Origin: Oscheius tipulae
Lineage: Eukaryota > Nematoda > Chromadorea > Rhabditida > Rhabditidae
NCBI GenBank assembly: GCA_037178975.1
Contig: JASJZH010000004.1
Location: 930,001 to 994,000, forward strand
Direction: 5' to 3'
DNA: 64,000 nt
A model generated the notes under the pieces. The model was not told where the DNA came from. It was given only the letters and a program-made list of their open reading frames with translations, and searched no databases. The stretch's first letter is position 1. The number at the start of each line of letters is the position of its first letter. Below, piece by piece: positions 23,339 to 34,725 of this stretch. The position numbers and the translations under genes were made by a program.

Positions 23339-23353
23339 AAGTGAAGTCACAAT

Positions 23354-24544
23354 GGAACACAATTAGTTGGATACTTGACCGAATATTCTGTGTTCAATTT
23401 TTTGCTTCAGCTTCCTCATAAGAGTTCTGACAAGTTCTGGATGGCAATTTTTTCATCTTGTTCCTGAATCACCCCTATTCTCTCAGAAGCTCAAAACCTA
23501 AACTATGTACTTCGAATAGCTTTAAAGAAAGAGTGAAACAAAAATTTCGTTTCATGCAGCAAACTTTTGTGTATCGACCTTAACAAATAACAGCAAGAAG
23601 TTTGTTGAGAGCAATATCATGATCTAGGCTGTGAAAGTTTGAGTTTCACAAACGCTCTGTATAGACAAAACTCGAATGTTTTCAGTTTGATGTTCTCCAT
23701 CCCTGCAAAAGTAGCTTTTTTTGTTTCAGTGAAGCTTTATAACTCTAACATTCTTTAGATTTGGATTTGTCCATTGGTTTGTTCGAAAAAAAGACGTACT
23801 TGATTCCTCGGTCCTTCTTCCTGCTCGCCCTCTTTTCTTTTTTCAGTCTGATCTCAAGTCTCTCGCATCATGTGCCAGAGACTTCAATAAAACATGCAAT
23901 TAGTACATATATAGTAGTTCTCTGCCGTCTCCTTCTCGACCACAAACACATGTATTCAGATTTTTCAACAAGTACAGGTGCTTTTTCCTTCCTCTTTTTT
24001 TTTGCACTGACATTAGAGCATCATAAATATTCCAATACAGAAACGCAGGCATAGCAATCTCCATTTTTGTGCATCAAAGCCGAGCGTCATTCAGCTGATG
24101 AAGAGAAAGACTAACCTCGAGGCTGATTACAAAAGTTAATGTTTCCTTCATGTCTTATATGTCTCGACCCGAATGGGCTGAAGCCATGCGGTAGTCCCTT
24201 CGTTTCGAAAACGAAAATTTGACTTCTTGTCAGCTTAATTCTTGACATGTCATGACTTGCCAGCTTTTTTTCGTGGTGACACACGGACGGACACCATTGC
24301 ACTTTAGTAGTAAAGAGATTTCCACGAAGAAAGACGCTCTGACCATTTCGGTGATTCGAACTAAAACATTGATTATTACTTGGCGAAGAAGTCTGTCTCG
24401 AAACTGAAACGCCAATATATGGCAAGATGAAAATGATTTATATCTAAGCGCACAGACCCTTTCTTCTATTCATACTCGAGAAATCGAACAGCGTTTCATC
24501 GTTTCTATAGTAAGAATCAGAATACATTGGACAGTGTACTAGGG
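23354..24544. other. Non-coding interval upstream of the first Srg-like receptor
   Basis: AT-rich, with GTGAAACA/TGTTTCAC words and no exon chain that could be supported on either strand. Confidence 0.5.
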
Positions 24545-24660
24545 CACCCGACTCGATGGCGCAAACCTGTTGCAGTATTTTCTCGAAAATCAACCCATAC
24601 ACCCATGACGTCATATGTGTCCAAAGTAGGCATGCAAAAATGACGCCAGAGGTGTACCAG
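24545..24660. repeat. Dispersed foldback repeat, copy A
   Basis: Shares CACCCGACTCGATGGCGCAAA, TCAACCCATACACC and TGACGCCA...GTGTA blocks in order with 48466-48600. TACACCCATGACGTCAT and its near-complement ATGACGCCAGAGGTGTA make a foldback. Confidence 0.7.
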
Positions 24661-24687
24661 CTCAAATGCGAGAAAAAACTTCCAGAA

Positions 24688-26343
24688 ATGCCCCTGGTCT
24701 CCCTGAAATTCTTCATCACAACAACATATGGCTGTTTATCGCTGTTGACGTATCTTCTCGAGATCTACATAATTACAGTGCAGAGGAACAAGTTCAAGGG
24801 ATCCTTCTTTACGCTCTTCATGGCACAGTCCTTCATAGTAAGCCTGTTTATGAAGCTTGTAACAAAAAAAATTAGAATTGCATAACCTACATCAATTCCT
24901 TCATAACCCTACGACTGCCTCAGAACACTTGTGGCAACTGTCAGCTGGCTCCATTCTTCGGCGATGGACATTTCCCTGGATTGGAAGTCTTCCATACTGT
25001 ACACTATCAAATGGCCTATGTTCAGTACCTGATGATTATGGTGGTCAGCTTCAATAGGTTCACCATGGTCGTCTTTCCTTTCACTTATGAGAAGGTAGTT
25101 TTTCGCGAGGGAAAGGCGGATGCTGATCGTAGAAATCAAAATAGTTTGACTACAAAATAGTTTGACTACTGGGAGTGAAACATGCAAGTTTTGAACTGTC
25201 AGTGGAACCATAGACATTCTATACTCCTGTGAGGGTCAAAGTAGGGATGACTACCGGGGCCGTGAAGACAGAATGGATGATCTACTTTCCCTCCCTTCTC
25301 CTCTCTCTCTCCCAAAGGAAACTCCAACTTTTCCTGAGTTTCGAGATTGGTCTCATCGGTACTTCGAATATGGTAAGGGTATAATAAAAATTCTCTACAA
25401 GTTCGTTTCATGCAGCAAACTTTCGACTGCACCGAATTTTGTCTATTACTGAAACGCGAACATTTTTTGAAAGATGCAACTCAGGCCAAACCGATTAGAG
25501 TTAATAAACTGAAGACTATAAACAGGCTAAAACTAATGCTTCAGCTCTGGAACCGACCCCTTCCCTTTATTCTTCTTCTAGTTATCCTGTTTCCTTTGGC
25601 AGCCACCATCCGGATATCAGTCAACTATTCCAGCTACAAATATGTGGAGGCGTCGGACTGGTTTGCTATTCAGAGCACTACTGTGAGTTGTTTTTCTCCA
25701 ACAAGAAAATGGACCAGATAAAGCTTTAGCACTACATTGTTTTATGACTAGGGTTGTGAAACACAAAATCCAAAAATTCTAGGATATGACGTTCTTCTAC
25801 AAAATCCTTGCTATTTTCATGATTGTGGTTACTTCAATCAGTTCGCTACTGAACCTTGGAACAATCTTCATCCTCATTTCGGTAAACCAACTATTGTACC
25901 TTACCATAAGCTTCCAGATAAGTCAAAATAAAGGAATCCAGAGAGTCGAGAAGCTTCTTCTCCTTCATAGCCTCATCAATTTCGGGATTATGTTGTTTGC
26001 GGCAATAATTACGGTAGGCTTTTGATCTGTGCTTATCATTCTATCTCACTGTCTCACCGTCTCTCTATATCACTATCTCTCTGTCTCTCTGTCTGTCTCC
26101 TTCTCCTACTCATACTGTATCGGGACTTTCCAGGTTTTCAACTACTTCGGAGTGGATGATATGAACAGAGATTCTTGGTACGCCGTGGTAGGACAGCAGC
26201 TCCTCCCATTCGTCAGCGATGGTCTCACCCTCATCTCTCCCTTTCTTCTTCTGATTTGTAGCTCGAATTTACGCGCGGCCGTCTTAGGTCTCTTCAAGGG
26301 GTACCCAGTTACACCAGTGATTTCTGTCAGTTATCGACATTAG
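24688..26343 (+). CDS. Srg-superfamily chemoreceptor (7TM)
   Basis: Exons: 24688-24837, 24876-25094, 25545-25682, 25783-25881, 25918-26013, 26134-26343 (TAG); every junction is phase 0; 303 residues. Seven hydrophobic segments are visible. Landmarks: YGCLSLLTYLLEIYIITVQR (helix 1), APFFGDGHFPG, SFNRFTMVVFPFTYEK at the helix 3 boundary, LWNRPLPFILLLVILFPLAA (helix 4) and a terminal helix-7 block before SNLRAAVLGLF. Srg, Sru and Srv share this layout, so subfamily is provisional. The start is uncertain: an in-frame ATG at 24640 lies inside a dispersed repeat, while a TTCCAG acceptor at 24685 places ATG 24688 two bases into an exon, which is preferred here. Expected to be a sensory-neuron G-protein-coupled receptor (family knowledge). 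Confidence 0.85.
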
Positions 26344-26621
26344 GCTACCCGAATAATGAAACATTTCACTTTGCAGTTTTGAATGAAGTTGCTTTCTCAC
26401 AAATGCTTCACTGGAATACTGTATGCCAGAGCTTCTCCTTAGCACTATAATATATTGCAGAGAGAGATTACTTATACTGATCCGTCAGTCAGATGTGTCA
26501 CAGGTCTTCTCATTTCCATGATTTTTTATAGCGAGTTCAGCGGATTCTTTTCTACTTGTTGATAATTGCCGGATGAAACAATAAGATGCTCCGGGAGAGA
26601 AATTCCCCAGGCCTGCATCCA

Positions 26622-26833
26622 CAATTTGAGATAGTACGGGTGGGACCAATATCCTGTTTGTACACAACCCGTATTACGCATCAAGAGTACCCTAAAGATG
26701 AGCCTGATGATACAAGAGTGTCTGAGTTTTTGCTCGAGACCAAGTACATGCTTCTATAGAAAAAGATCTTCTGAAAGCGCAATTTGAGATGGCACGGGTG
26801 GACCAATATCCTGTTTGTACAGAACCCGTATTA
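26622..26833. repeat. Direct repeat pair, 158 bp apart
   Basis: 26622-26676 and 26780-26833 share CAATTTGAGATRGYACGGGT, GACCAATATCCTGTTTGTAC and AACCCGTATTA. Each copy has ACGGGT...ACCCGT ends, so each can form a small hairpin. Confidence 0.8.
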
Positions 26834-27045
26834 AATAGCCTCAGAAAAGCTATGAAACTGTTGTTCAAAAGTTGACACTCTTTAGTTTTCCTTAGCCCGG
26901 TCAAGGTACGCAACTTCGCGTCGTCTCTCCCTTGACCACTGCGACTCTGATTCAAAATTGTCGTCTTTTTCCCTCCCATACTCTCTCTGCTCTCCTCTTT
27001 TTCCATTTACTTTCCTCCTGAAACAACTTCAACATTCCAGGAAAA

Positions 27046-30000
27046 ATGAGCTACAATCCGAATTCAGATGGTCGAGGGCGTCGCGGTGGATGGCGAGGTC
27101 AGAGTTGCGGGGGCAGTGGTGGATACCAAAATGACAGGTAGTTTTTGGTTACTGCTATTTTTTTTTAGAGTTTCTAGTAATAAATAAATGAAAACTTCTT
27201 TAGGAACTACTATGGAGACTATCAGCAAGGTCTAGGACAGTACAGTCAAGAGCCAAACTACGTTCCAGTGACGGTCGGGAGACTGAATGTCGCTGATGAA
27301 GAGTGGGTTTATATGACGTTCTTTTTCAACTTTTTTCCCTTATAATTGCTTCGGAAGCACTAAATAGTGACAAAACTTGACTACCTGATGAAACATTTTA
27401 GATGAAAAATAGTATTTCCGGATGAGAGTGAGACAGAGACAGTGGTTCTTTGACAAAGTCGATGTGAGGATTTTGATAGCTGTTTTTGTTTTCGGGTAGT
27501 ATTACATCTCCATATTGTTTGCTACAGACGACTGACGTTTACGTAGGCGATTTGAAATAACCCCAGTCTGCTTCGTCGCTTGGTCGGTATGTTATATAAG
27601 AATAGGGTTGATCTGTGTCGCAGACGGACGCCTCGTGTAAATTGCAAAGGTTGGAAGATAGAAGGGTAGAATAAATTTTCACAAAAGGTTTGAAAAATTC
27701 AGAGTTTAGAATTCTGAAAGCAACAAGACTATTCGGATTGTTCGTTGTAGAGGTAGAAAACTTATATAGAAACAGTGAAACCAAAAAATAGCACGAACAG
27801 GCAGTACCAAAACCGTAGAGGTCCCGAAAATAACGACGATGTTCCAAAGCTTAGATATAGAGGGGACAGACGTCATTTTGACAATGGAAGTTTCAGAGCA
27901 AGCACCATCCCTCCCCAGCAATACCAGAAACAGCAGAGAAGAGGCGAATTCGGTGGTAGATCGGAACCAGGTCGAGGGTAAGGTTTCATTATTTACCCTA
28001 TCCATATTTCAGACGACCATATCAACAGCGTCATCAGCCTCAGGGACACGGGTTCGAGCATCTGTACAGAGATGGAGGTGGAACCAGGAATCAGTGAGTA
28101 CTAGAGAGAGAGAGAGAGAGAGAGAGTAAGGGACAGATCCTTCAGGAGATCTGTAGCCAATCCCTTTGAAGGCGGCTACTCTCTCTATGGAAGAGAGCTA
28201 GTTCCAGAACCAGGCCGCCGAGAAGACAGCGGGTCCTCTCGACCAGAAGAGCCAAATACGTAATTTCCTTCTTCATTCAGCAAGTAACTTATTGTTTAGA
28301 ACCCCAGTTCTCTCTACTGCTACGGGATTCAGTGTCAAGTTCAATGGAAATACCAGCCGTCTTCAGGGAAGAATGGAGAGGATGAGTACGGAGGATATGG
28401 CTCCCCAGGATAGAGAACAGAACAGGCCTGAAAGATCAGAGCAAGAGGAGAAACGACCTCGATACCGAGGAGGGTTTGGACAGAGAGAGTGAGCAACTGG
28501 TTCTGCCTCTCTGTATCTGACTCACATATTTCAGATCACAACAGGACAAACACCAGATGGGTATTCCTCAGGATGGTCCACCTCGACCGGCGCACGACCG
28601 TGGTTACAATCGATACCAAGCTGATAAAGAACAAAATCACGGCTATCAGGGTGGATACGAACAGAGAGGGTGAGTCTCGGTCTCTCTCAGTCTACCTCTG
28701 TCTTTGTCTCTCTGTGTCTCTATATCTCAACTTCCAGGGCACCCCCTGACAGACCCCAGACTGGTTACACTCGCGGAGGATTCACTCTGAATCGTGGTCG
28801 AGGGGGCTTCCGTCCAGGAAACCAGGAAGTTAACGAGCATGACGGTGATCGTGTCAGTGTTTCTCAGAAGCGACAAGAGCCCAGAGCCCTGGCTCAGACT
28901 GTCCCAGTTTATCAGAAACCTCACTGGTAAGCTGTCCAAAAGATCTATCAAGGTCCTGTCATTCCAGGCAGCTTCAAATGGAAGCACGAAGGATTGTCAA
29001 GGTCGAGAGAAAGAAGCAGGGCATCCTGGAACATCGCAAAACCAATAAAAAGGCCTTTGCACAGCCGGAGACTAGAAAATACGAGAATGGCGTGAATGGG
29101 TAGGACTTTTCCAAACATTTTTGTCATTTCAGTGCTTTCAGTGAAGGAAGGTCCGGCTACGAGCTCGGCCAAAAGATTCCCACTTTCAGTGATGAAGAGA
29201 AGGAGAAGGATGGGAAAACTTGTGAGGTCGTACTAAATGGGAAAAAAACGCTTATTTTAGGAAGTCAGTAAACGGAATTGTCAAACTGTTCAGTTACGAA
29301 CAATTTGATTCTAAAAAAAGACAGGCCAAAGACCGATTACTCATTGAAAAAAACCTATTCTTGCTTGAGCAAACAATGAAACCAAAAAATTTCAAGTTTA
29401 TCGTTCCAACAACCGTATGTATCGTAGCGTTTTCCTAGTGAAATCTTCACATTTCTAGTAGCCATGAAAACAAAAAGAATTCAACCAAAGGTTCAGATCT
29501 TTATATCTTCCCTCAAAATCTGCAACTTTTCAGCACCTCCACAAGATCATCACTAAAAATGACCTCACTGTTGATGAGCTCCTTCTGGCATATCTTTCTG
29601 TCCTCCTGAAGAAGGTAAAACAATCTACATTTCGGTTGCATGACTTCTATTTCAGGAAGAAGAACCAGTTCTGAAGACATCTGAAGAGCTGGTAAAGTTC
29701 TTGGAAAACCATGGACATGTCTTCCTTCAGAAACTCGGAAAATCGACGATTGCCAACAGAGGATTTGGGTACAGGTAAGGGAGACAGAGACAGACAGTGA
29801 GATGCTGCTTTGAAAACTTTTATTGTTATCCATGTGTTGATTACTTCAATACTCACTACCTCGTCTTCTCTGTAGGTATTCGTTCCTTCTTCCCTCCTTT
29901 CTCAAGTTTTGGAAGCCTGCGGACAAACAAGAATTTCTTTCCGATATTGAAACTTCTGGAAAATGTGGCATGTTTCATCAAGTATTTATAGTGACAGATA

Positions 30001-33000
30001 TATTCAAATGTATACACACATTCTCGTGAGTGTCCCACAAACCTCGTCATTTCTTTCTCAACTGTTGCATCGCTTGCGATCCCTACTTCCTAATTTTTTT
30101 TCTGAAAATCAAAGGTTTCACTGAACTATGTAGTTCTAAAAGCCCAAAGGTCTATGTATGTTTATTAGTTGTTTCAAATGCAAATGCTTCACAGAATGAA
30201 ACCTAGCAAAACTTTGACGGTGTCAATCACATTTTTCTAGATGGAACTTCAGTAAAAACAAGTGAATTCTCCCTTTTATTTTTCCCCAGAAAAGTAGCAT
30301 TTTCAGAAGATGCATGGTCTACATCTGCTGCATCATCCTCTCCCAAGAGTCTGATGGTCAAGGAGTCAAAATTTCGGATGTTTTTGATGAGTCTGTTTTT
30401 TGTTCATTCTCAAAAATACTTAACTTCCAGGATTGAAGCCCTCCCGACCTACACTTTCGAGGGACCCTGGAATGACGATTGGATTTGGAACAGTACATTG
30501 ACTAAGACACACTTGATCAAGTTCTTTTCCCAGCACTCTGAGATATTTGAGCTGGATGAGAGAGGTTAGGGGGTGAGAGAGAGAAAGAAATGATTTCCAG
30601 ACGGTACTGTAAAGATAACTGGATCTGCCAAACAAGTTCCTACCCTTTGGGACAGTACTATCCTGTCTCTGCGTCCCTCTCCCTCCAAGAAAGAGGTCTA
30701 CTGGGACTTTTCTCGTGTCGAGAACTTCCGAGGCTACGTCTTCGCAACTGTGAATGAATACTGTTGCGTCAGGATCACTGCCGGATACTTCAAGAACCGA
30801 CACGTCTACTGTCTGGCTTCTGACATGGACCTGTCGTTTGAGAGATTTGCCTTGTTGTACCCTACTGGATTCGAAGTGAGTTCTGTTTCTCTGTCTATCT
30901 CCCTCTCGTAGTTCAGGTAGTCGGCTCAGCCCACTTCACCATGCACGCCAAGAACGAGTTTCGTTGTCTCCAGCTCAAAGTCATCAATCCAGATACCGGT
31001 CTTGAACTGGTTCCAAGGAAACCAGAAGTTGAAGAGGAAGAAGGCCCAGTGATCACGAGCAAAGAAGAGAAGGATCTTTTTGAAAAAGTCCACATGAGAT
31101 CTGTTGAAGAGGAGGACATTGTGGACAAACTGGATGAGCTCATCGGCGTAAAGAAGGTCAAATGGGACGAGCTTGAAGAGAGGAGGAAGAATATGTGAGT
31201 TTTCAAAAAAAAAACCGGCTCTACAGCACGTCTTGGTATTACCTTTCAATAAGATGATACTTTTAAACGTATAAGTTTTGACTGTTTTTCTAAACATTCT
31301 TTGTTTGAAGAATTACATATTAGCCAAAAAGAACAGAGTTTTTCAATATAGCTTGGCGCTTTTTTCGAATTATAAATGTTTCAGTCAAACTTGACACCCA
31401 ATCTTTTTTTCAGTGAAAACGACGAAAACTACAAGAACATGACAATGTTTTCGTCCGCAGATTCTCTGAAGACTGCCTTCCTAATCAGGCCTCATCTCTA
31501 CAAGATCCATACGCTAGGAGTCGCCGTCTATTCCCAGGAAGAAAGGGACTTCAAGCTTCGATTCCTTCATCATGTGTGTCGTGTCAGCACCGACGAGGAC
31601 AAGAGACTGACCATGGAGGAGCTGGCAGCCAGGTACAGACAGCGAGACAGAGAGGCAGAGAGACAGATTTTCAACTTCAATTTCAATTTTTTTGTTGTCG
31701 GAAATAAGGGGTTACTCAGCGCTTTCTTGCTGCTCTCATACTGCAAACCCACTCCTCGCCTCCCTCTCTTGCCTGTCGCATTCACGTGGTTGGAGTTCAT
31801 CCGAGGCGACCACAGGCCTCCTTCAGCTCATCTTCCCAACTCATGCACGGTCTTTCTAAAGCTCGTCGCTAATTCAGAGGAGCCCATTCCGTCATCGCTT
31901 TCGACCACCTTCCTCCTTCCATCTCGGCCACTTTTCTCCCATTTCAGCTTCCTCACACAATCCTGAAGTGTGATACCGAGTATGGGCCTTTCCTAACGTC
32001 GTTGTAGGGCTGCAAGTTTGGCTCGATCCTCTGTGCGAAGACTCCAGATTTTGCAGTCATACAGCATACTTGGGGCGATGTTGCTCAGTTACACTCGTCA
32101 TTTCATCTTCAGCGGGACAGTTCTCTTGGTGAGGAAGAGACGGTGGCGATTGAAGGCGGCCCAAGACGCTCCTGGTTTTCCGAGGTGCAGGTTATCGAAC
32201 ATCCAAGGTAAACGAAATGCCGGATAAACTATATAGCATGTCCTGTCAAGCGCAGATCTCCCTCGTAGGCATTGGTCATCGCGAAGGTTTTGCGATGATT
32301 GATTTCGAGCCCAATCCTACGGCTTCCTTATTCCAGTTCAGCCACCATCCGCTGCACAGATCTCCGACTTTTTCCGATAAGAATAACATCATCGACGTAG
32401 CGAAGATGAGTCAGCTTACGGCCGTTGATGTTGAAACCGTTGTCGTCCCAATTGAGTTCACGGAAGACGTCTTCGAGTACAGCGTTGAAAAGCAGTGGCA
32501 TCAACTAACTCTTTTTGCACCTTGATCTTGCAACCAGCAACCATCTCTGTAGAACCTTCGCAGCATCTTGATATAGAGTTGGTGCGAGCCGTGTCTCTGG
32601 AGGGAATTCCAGACAGCGTCCCACTCAATGGTGTCGTAGGCGTTCCAGAAATCGACAAACACAAGATATGTCCATGTGCCGTCCGTATCTTCATCCGATG
32701 TCAAGTTTCTCTTTTTCTTCTATTTTTCCACGTACCATTGTGGGCTCATATTGAAGAGAGACAGAGAGACAGAAAAACAAAGAACAGAGAGACAGAGACA
32801 GACAGAGAGAGTAGGCAACGATTTTTGTTTCAGTTTTGGTACGAAAGCGGTTGAAGAAAAACTTGCACAGTTCACGGAAGTGGAGAAGCTGGAAGTTGCA
32901 ATCAAGAAACTCAACGGAATTCTGGAAATGAAGGCTGATGCTGCTGGAGATCCATGGTAAGTTAAATAAAACGAAGTGTCTCGCCCGTTTTGTATAAAAC

Positions 33001-33233
33001 CCAAGTGTAAAACATTTATGAGCCCACAATGGTATGTGAAAAAATAGAAAAAAAAGAGAAACTTGTCCAAGGCCCATTAGCCTATGGTAGCGAAAACGCT
33101 AAGAGCATTGGACATAGTGATTCAACTACATCGTGAAACAAAAAAAACTTTCAGGACCCTGCTCTGCTTCGTCGACGGCGTCTACTACAGCAAGCACAAG
33201 GCCTTCTTACCCAAGTTCAGTCCCTTCGTCTAA
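27046..33233 (+). CDS. RGG-rich protein with conserved C-terminal half, function unknown
   Basis: Nineteen exons: 27046-27137, 27204-27302, 27801-27977, 28013-28093, 28146-28259, 28300-28488, 28535-28669, 28738-28926, 28968-29099, 29133-29226, 29534-29614, 29656-29774, 30290-30564, 30601-30875, 30917-31194, 31414-31632, 32834-32956, 33155-33233 and junctions in phase; ATG follows a TTCCAG acceptor by five bases. The first nine exons are hydrophilic and rich in RGG, RG and GY patterns (RRGGWRG, RYRGGFGQR, GRGGFRPG), typical of RNA-binding, phase-separating tails. The C-terminal half is folded-looking: two similar segments of the type FLENHGHVFLQKL and FFSQHSEIFELDE followed by DGTVKI resemble winged-helix repeats, then FRGYVFATVNEYCCVRITAG and SAHFTMHAKNEFRCLQLKVI. 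An RNA-related role is inference only. Exon 30290-30564 may hide a small intron after 30356. The donor at 29227 (GTCGTA) is weak. Confidence 0.82.
31675..32701 (-). mobile_element. Decayed, internally deleted RTE copy in an intron
   Basis: About 1 kb matching the 3' part of the 20225-23342 element in the same order (for example ACTCCTCGCCTCCCTCTCTT, TAGGGCTGCAAGTTTGGCTC, TCAGCTTACGGCCGTTGATG), with substitutions, stops and deletions. It passes directly from the FVDF-AYDTIEW region to a sequence that in the full copy lies about 360 bp further 5'. Located in the intron 31633-32833 of the RGG gene, antisense to it. Confidence 0.9.
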
Positions 33234-33799
33234 CCCTGTACTCTCAAGCTTTAATACTATGGTTTTCATCGAATAGGGACGTACTTATGTTTCTGGTTCG
33301 AAAATTTCTTGGGAATCCGATTTTCTATGGGCATTGTTGTTTTTATGCTTATTTGTTTCAATCTTGCTGGAATTAATCTTGTTGTCCGACGTCGACATTT
33401 AGTTTATAGATTTTTTTATTATTCACCAATAGCCTAGCATTCTACCACAAACTTTCGCCTAGTTACCCGTTAGTTGAAACAAGTAGCTGGATTGCAATTA
33501 GGGCAAAGAATCATGCTCTACCAAGCCATTCAAACTTTTGAAGCATGTCTATCCGACATGCGTCTTAGGCCCCGGCCCGAAACACAGGGCGTGTGGGATT
33601 TTTTGGGTTTTTGGGAAATGAGCCTAGCAAACAATGTCATCATCAAAAAAAATTCTTTTATAAATTTGCTGAAACCAATGTCCTGAAAAACCAGTTCCTT
33701 ATCAAAAAATGTTTAACTAATAGGTTATACTATCACGTTTTCTCAGTTAGACACTAGTCAGTGTATCGGGATATTTCAATTTATTGAAAGTTGAAATAT
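33234..33799. other. Non-coding interval
   Basis: Holds the presumed 3' UTR of the RGG gene and AT-rich sequence between two convergent genes; no motif identified. Confidence 0.5.
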
Positions 33800-34725
33800 T
33801 CAGGCATTTTTGCCATCCTGGCCCTTGTCTTCAACGACTCCGCCATCCTCAACTCTAAGTACTTCCTCTTCATCTTCCTCCAATGCCTCATATCTATTTC
33901 CTCTCTTCCTCCATAAGTGTCCAAAATAGCAGGTGATGGTTACGAGAACAACGAAGAAGTAGATGTACCTTCCGAAAATGAAGCCGTACATTCCGATTCC
34001 CATAATATCTGGGCTTTTTCGGTGTTGAAGAAATAGAAAAAGTTACATTTTGCGGTGTCCCTGGGGTCCGAAAAGTAGTAATCATGGACGTCTTGGAGCA
34101 TCTGCTTCCAGCTGAGCATGTCCGAGATGAAGGGATAGATCTGAAATTTGCTTGCCAACGATAAAGTGTATCTCTATACTTATCGCTGTCTATGCAACTT
34201 TCCGAAGCAACTTTCGCTACTACTGAGACAGGCTCGTTGTCTATCAGAACGGGTCATAACTTTCTGGTAACTCAACAGAAAAAAACACACGATGCATAAA
34301 AGCTTGTGTCAAGGCATCGCTTCTGATGCGCTGTCCTCATTCGTAAGACATATTTTCCTACTGTCCTAGGTTTCAAATGCTGGCAATGAGCCGATTAAAA
34401 CAAATTTTGTGTATAACCTTTATGTTCCCACTGAAACATTTCAGTCTTCTCCAAATACGGAGCTTTTCAGGGTACCGAAACTCACCACCGAAAGTCCACA
34501 AAATATTAGAAGACCCATAGTTCTGATACAGGAGCTCTTGGTCGAAAGGGAGCACATTATGAGGAAGACACCCAGTAGTTCTTCCAGGAGACCAGGAATC
34601 CCATCGGAGAGAAAATAGAGCGGAACCATATGAGGACAGTCGAGACAGAGAGTCACTTCCAGAATGATCCACATGGCAATCATTAGACGGAGACATTCGA
34701 GGAAGAAGAAGAAAAGGAAGAACAC
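33800..34725 (-). CDS. Multi-pass membrane protein, C-terminal exons; family unknown
   Basis: Exons 34725-34486, 34140-34047 and 34008-33800 (TGA) join in phase. The first is strongly hydrophobic (CLRLMIAMWIILEVTLCLD; GLLEELLGVFLIMCSLSTKS), the second reads SDMLSWKQMLQDVHDYYFSD then PRDTAK, and the third gives a helix GFIFGRYIYFFVVLVTITCY followed by an acidic cytosolic tail (EALEEDEEEVLRVEDGG). At least three membrane helices. Possible upstream exons between 34889 and 35860 (for example 34956-34889 and 35516-35455) could not be phased, so the N-terminus is open. No family recognised. Confidence 0.6.

Larger units (their letters stand above)
20225..23342 (-). mobile_element. Full-length RTE-like non-LTR retrotransposon
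   Basis: 3,118 bp flanked by an 11-bp target-site duplication GAAGTCACAAT (20214-20224 and 23343-23353). The 3' end, on the minus strand, finishes in short AAATTGTA repeats, as RTE elements do. The 5' end carries four tandem copies of a 16-bp unit. One uninterrupted protein with endonuclease and reverse transcriptase is encoded. Confidence 0.9.

Noticed and set aside
23150-23362. Upstream extension of the retrotransposon protein to an ATG at 23362
   Set aside because: It would translate the 5' tandem repeats and begin outside the element, beyond the target-site duplication.
24556-24687. Longer N-terminus of the first Srg-like receptor
   Set aside because: The sequence belongs to a dispersed repeat also present at 48466-48600, without coding constraint.
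25199-25432. Open frames in the second intron of the first Srg-like receptor
   Set aside because: Exons 24876-25094 and 25545-25682 join in phase and give the continuous conserved helix 3-4 boundary without them.
31640-31966. Continuation of the RGG-gene frame past 31632
   Set aside because: A clear AG|GTACAG donor ends the exon; the rest is intron containing the decayed retrotransposon.
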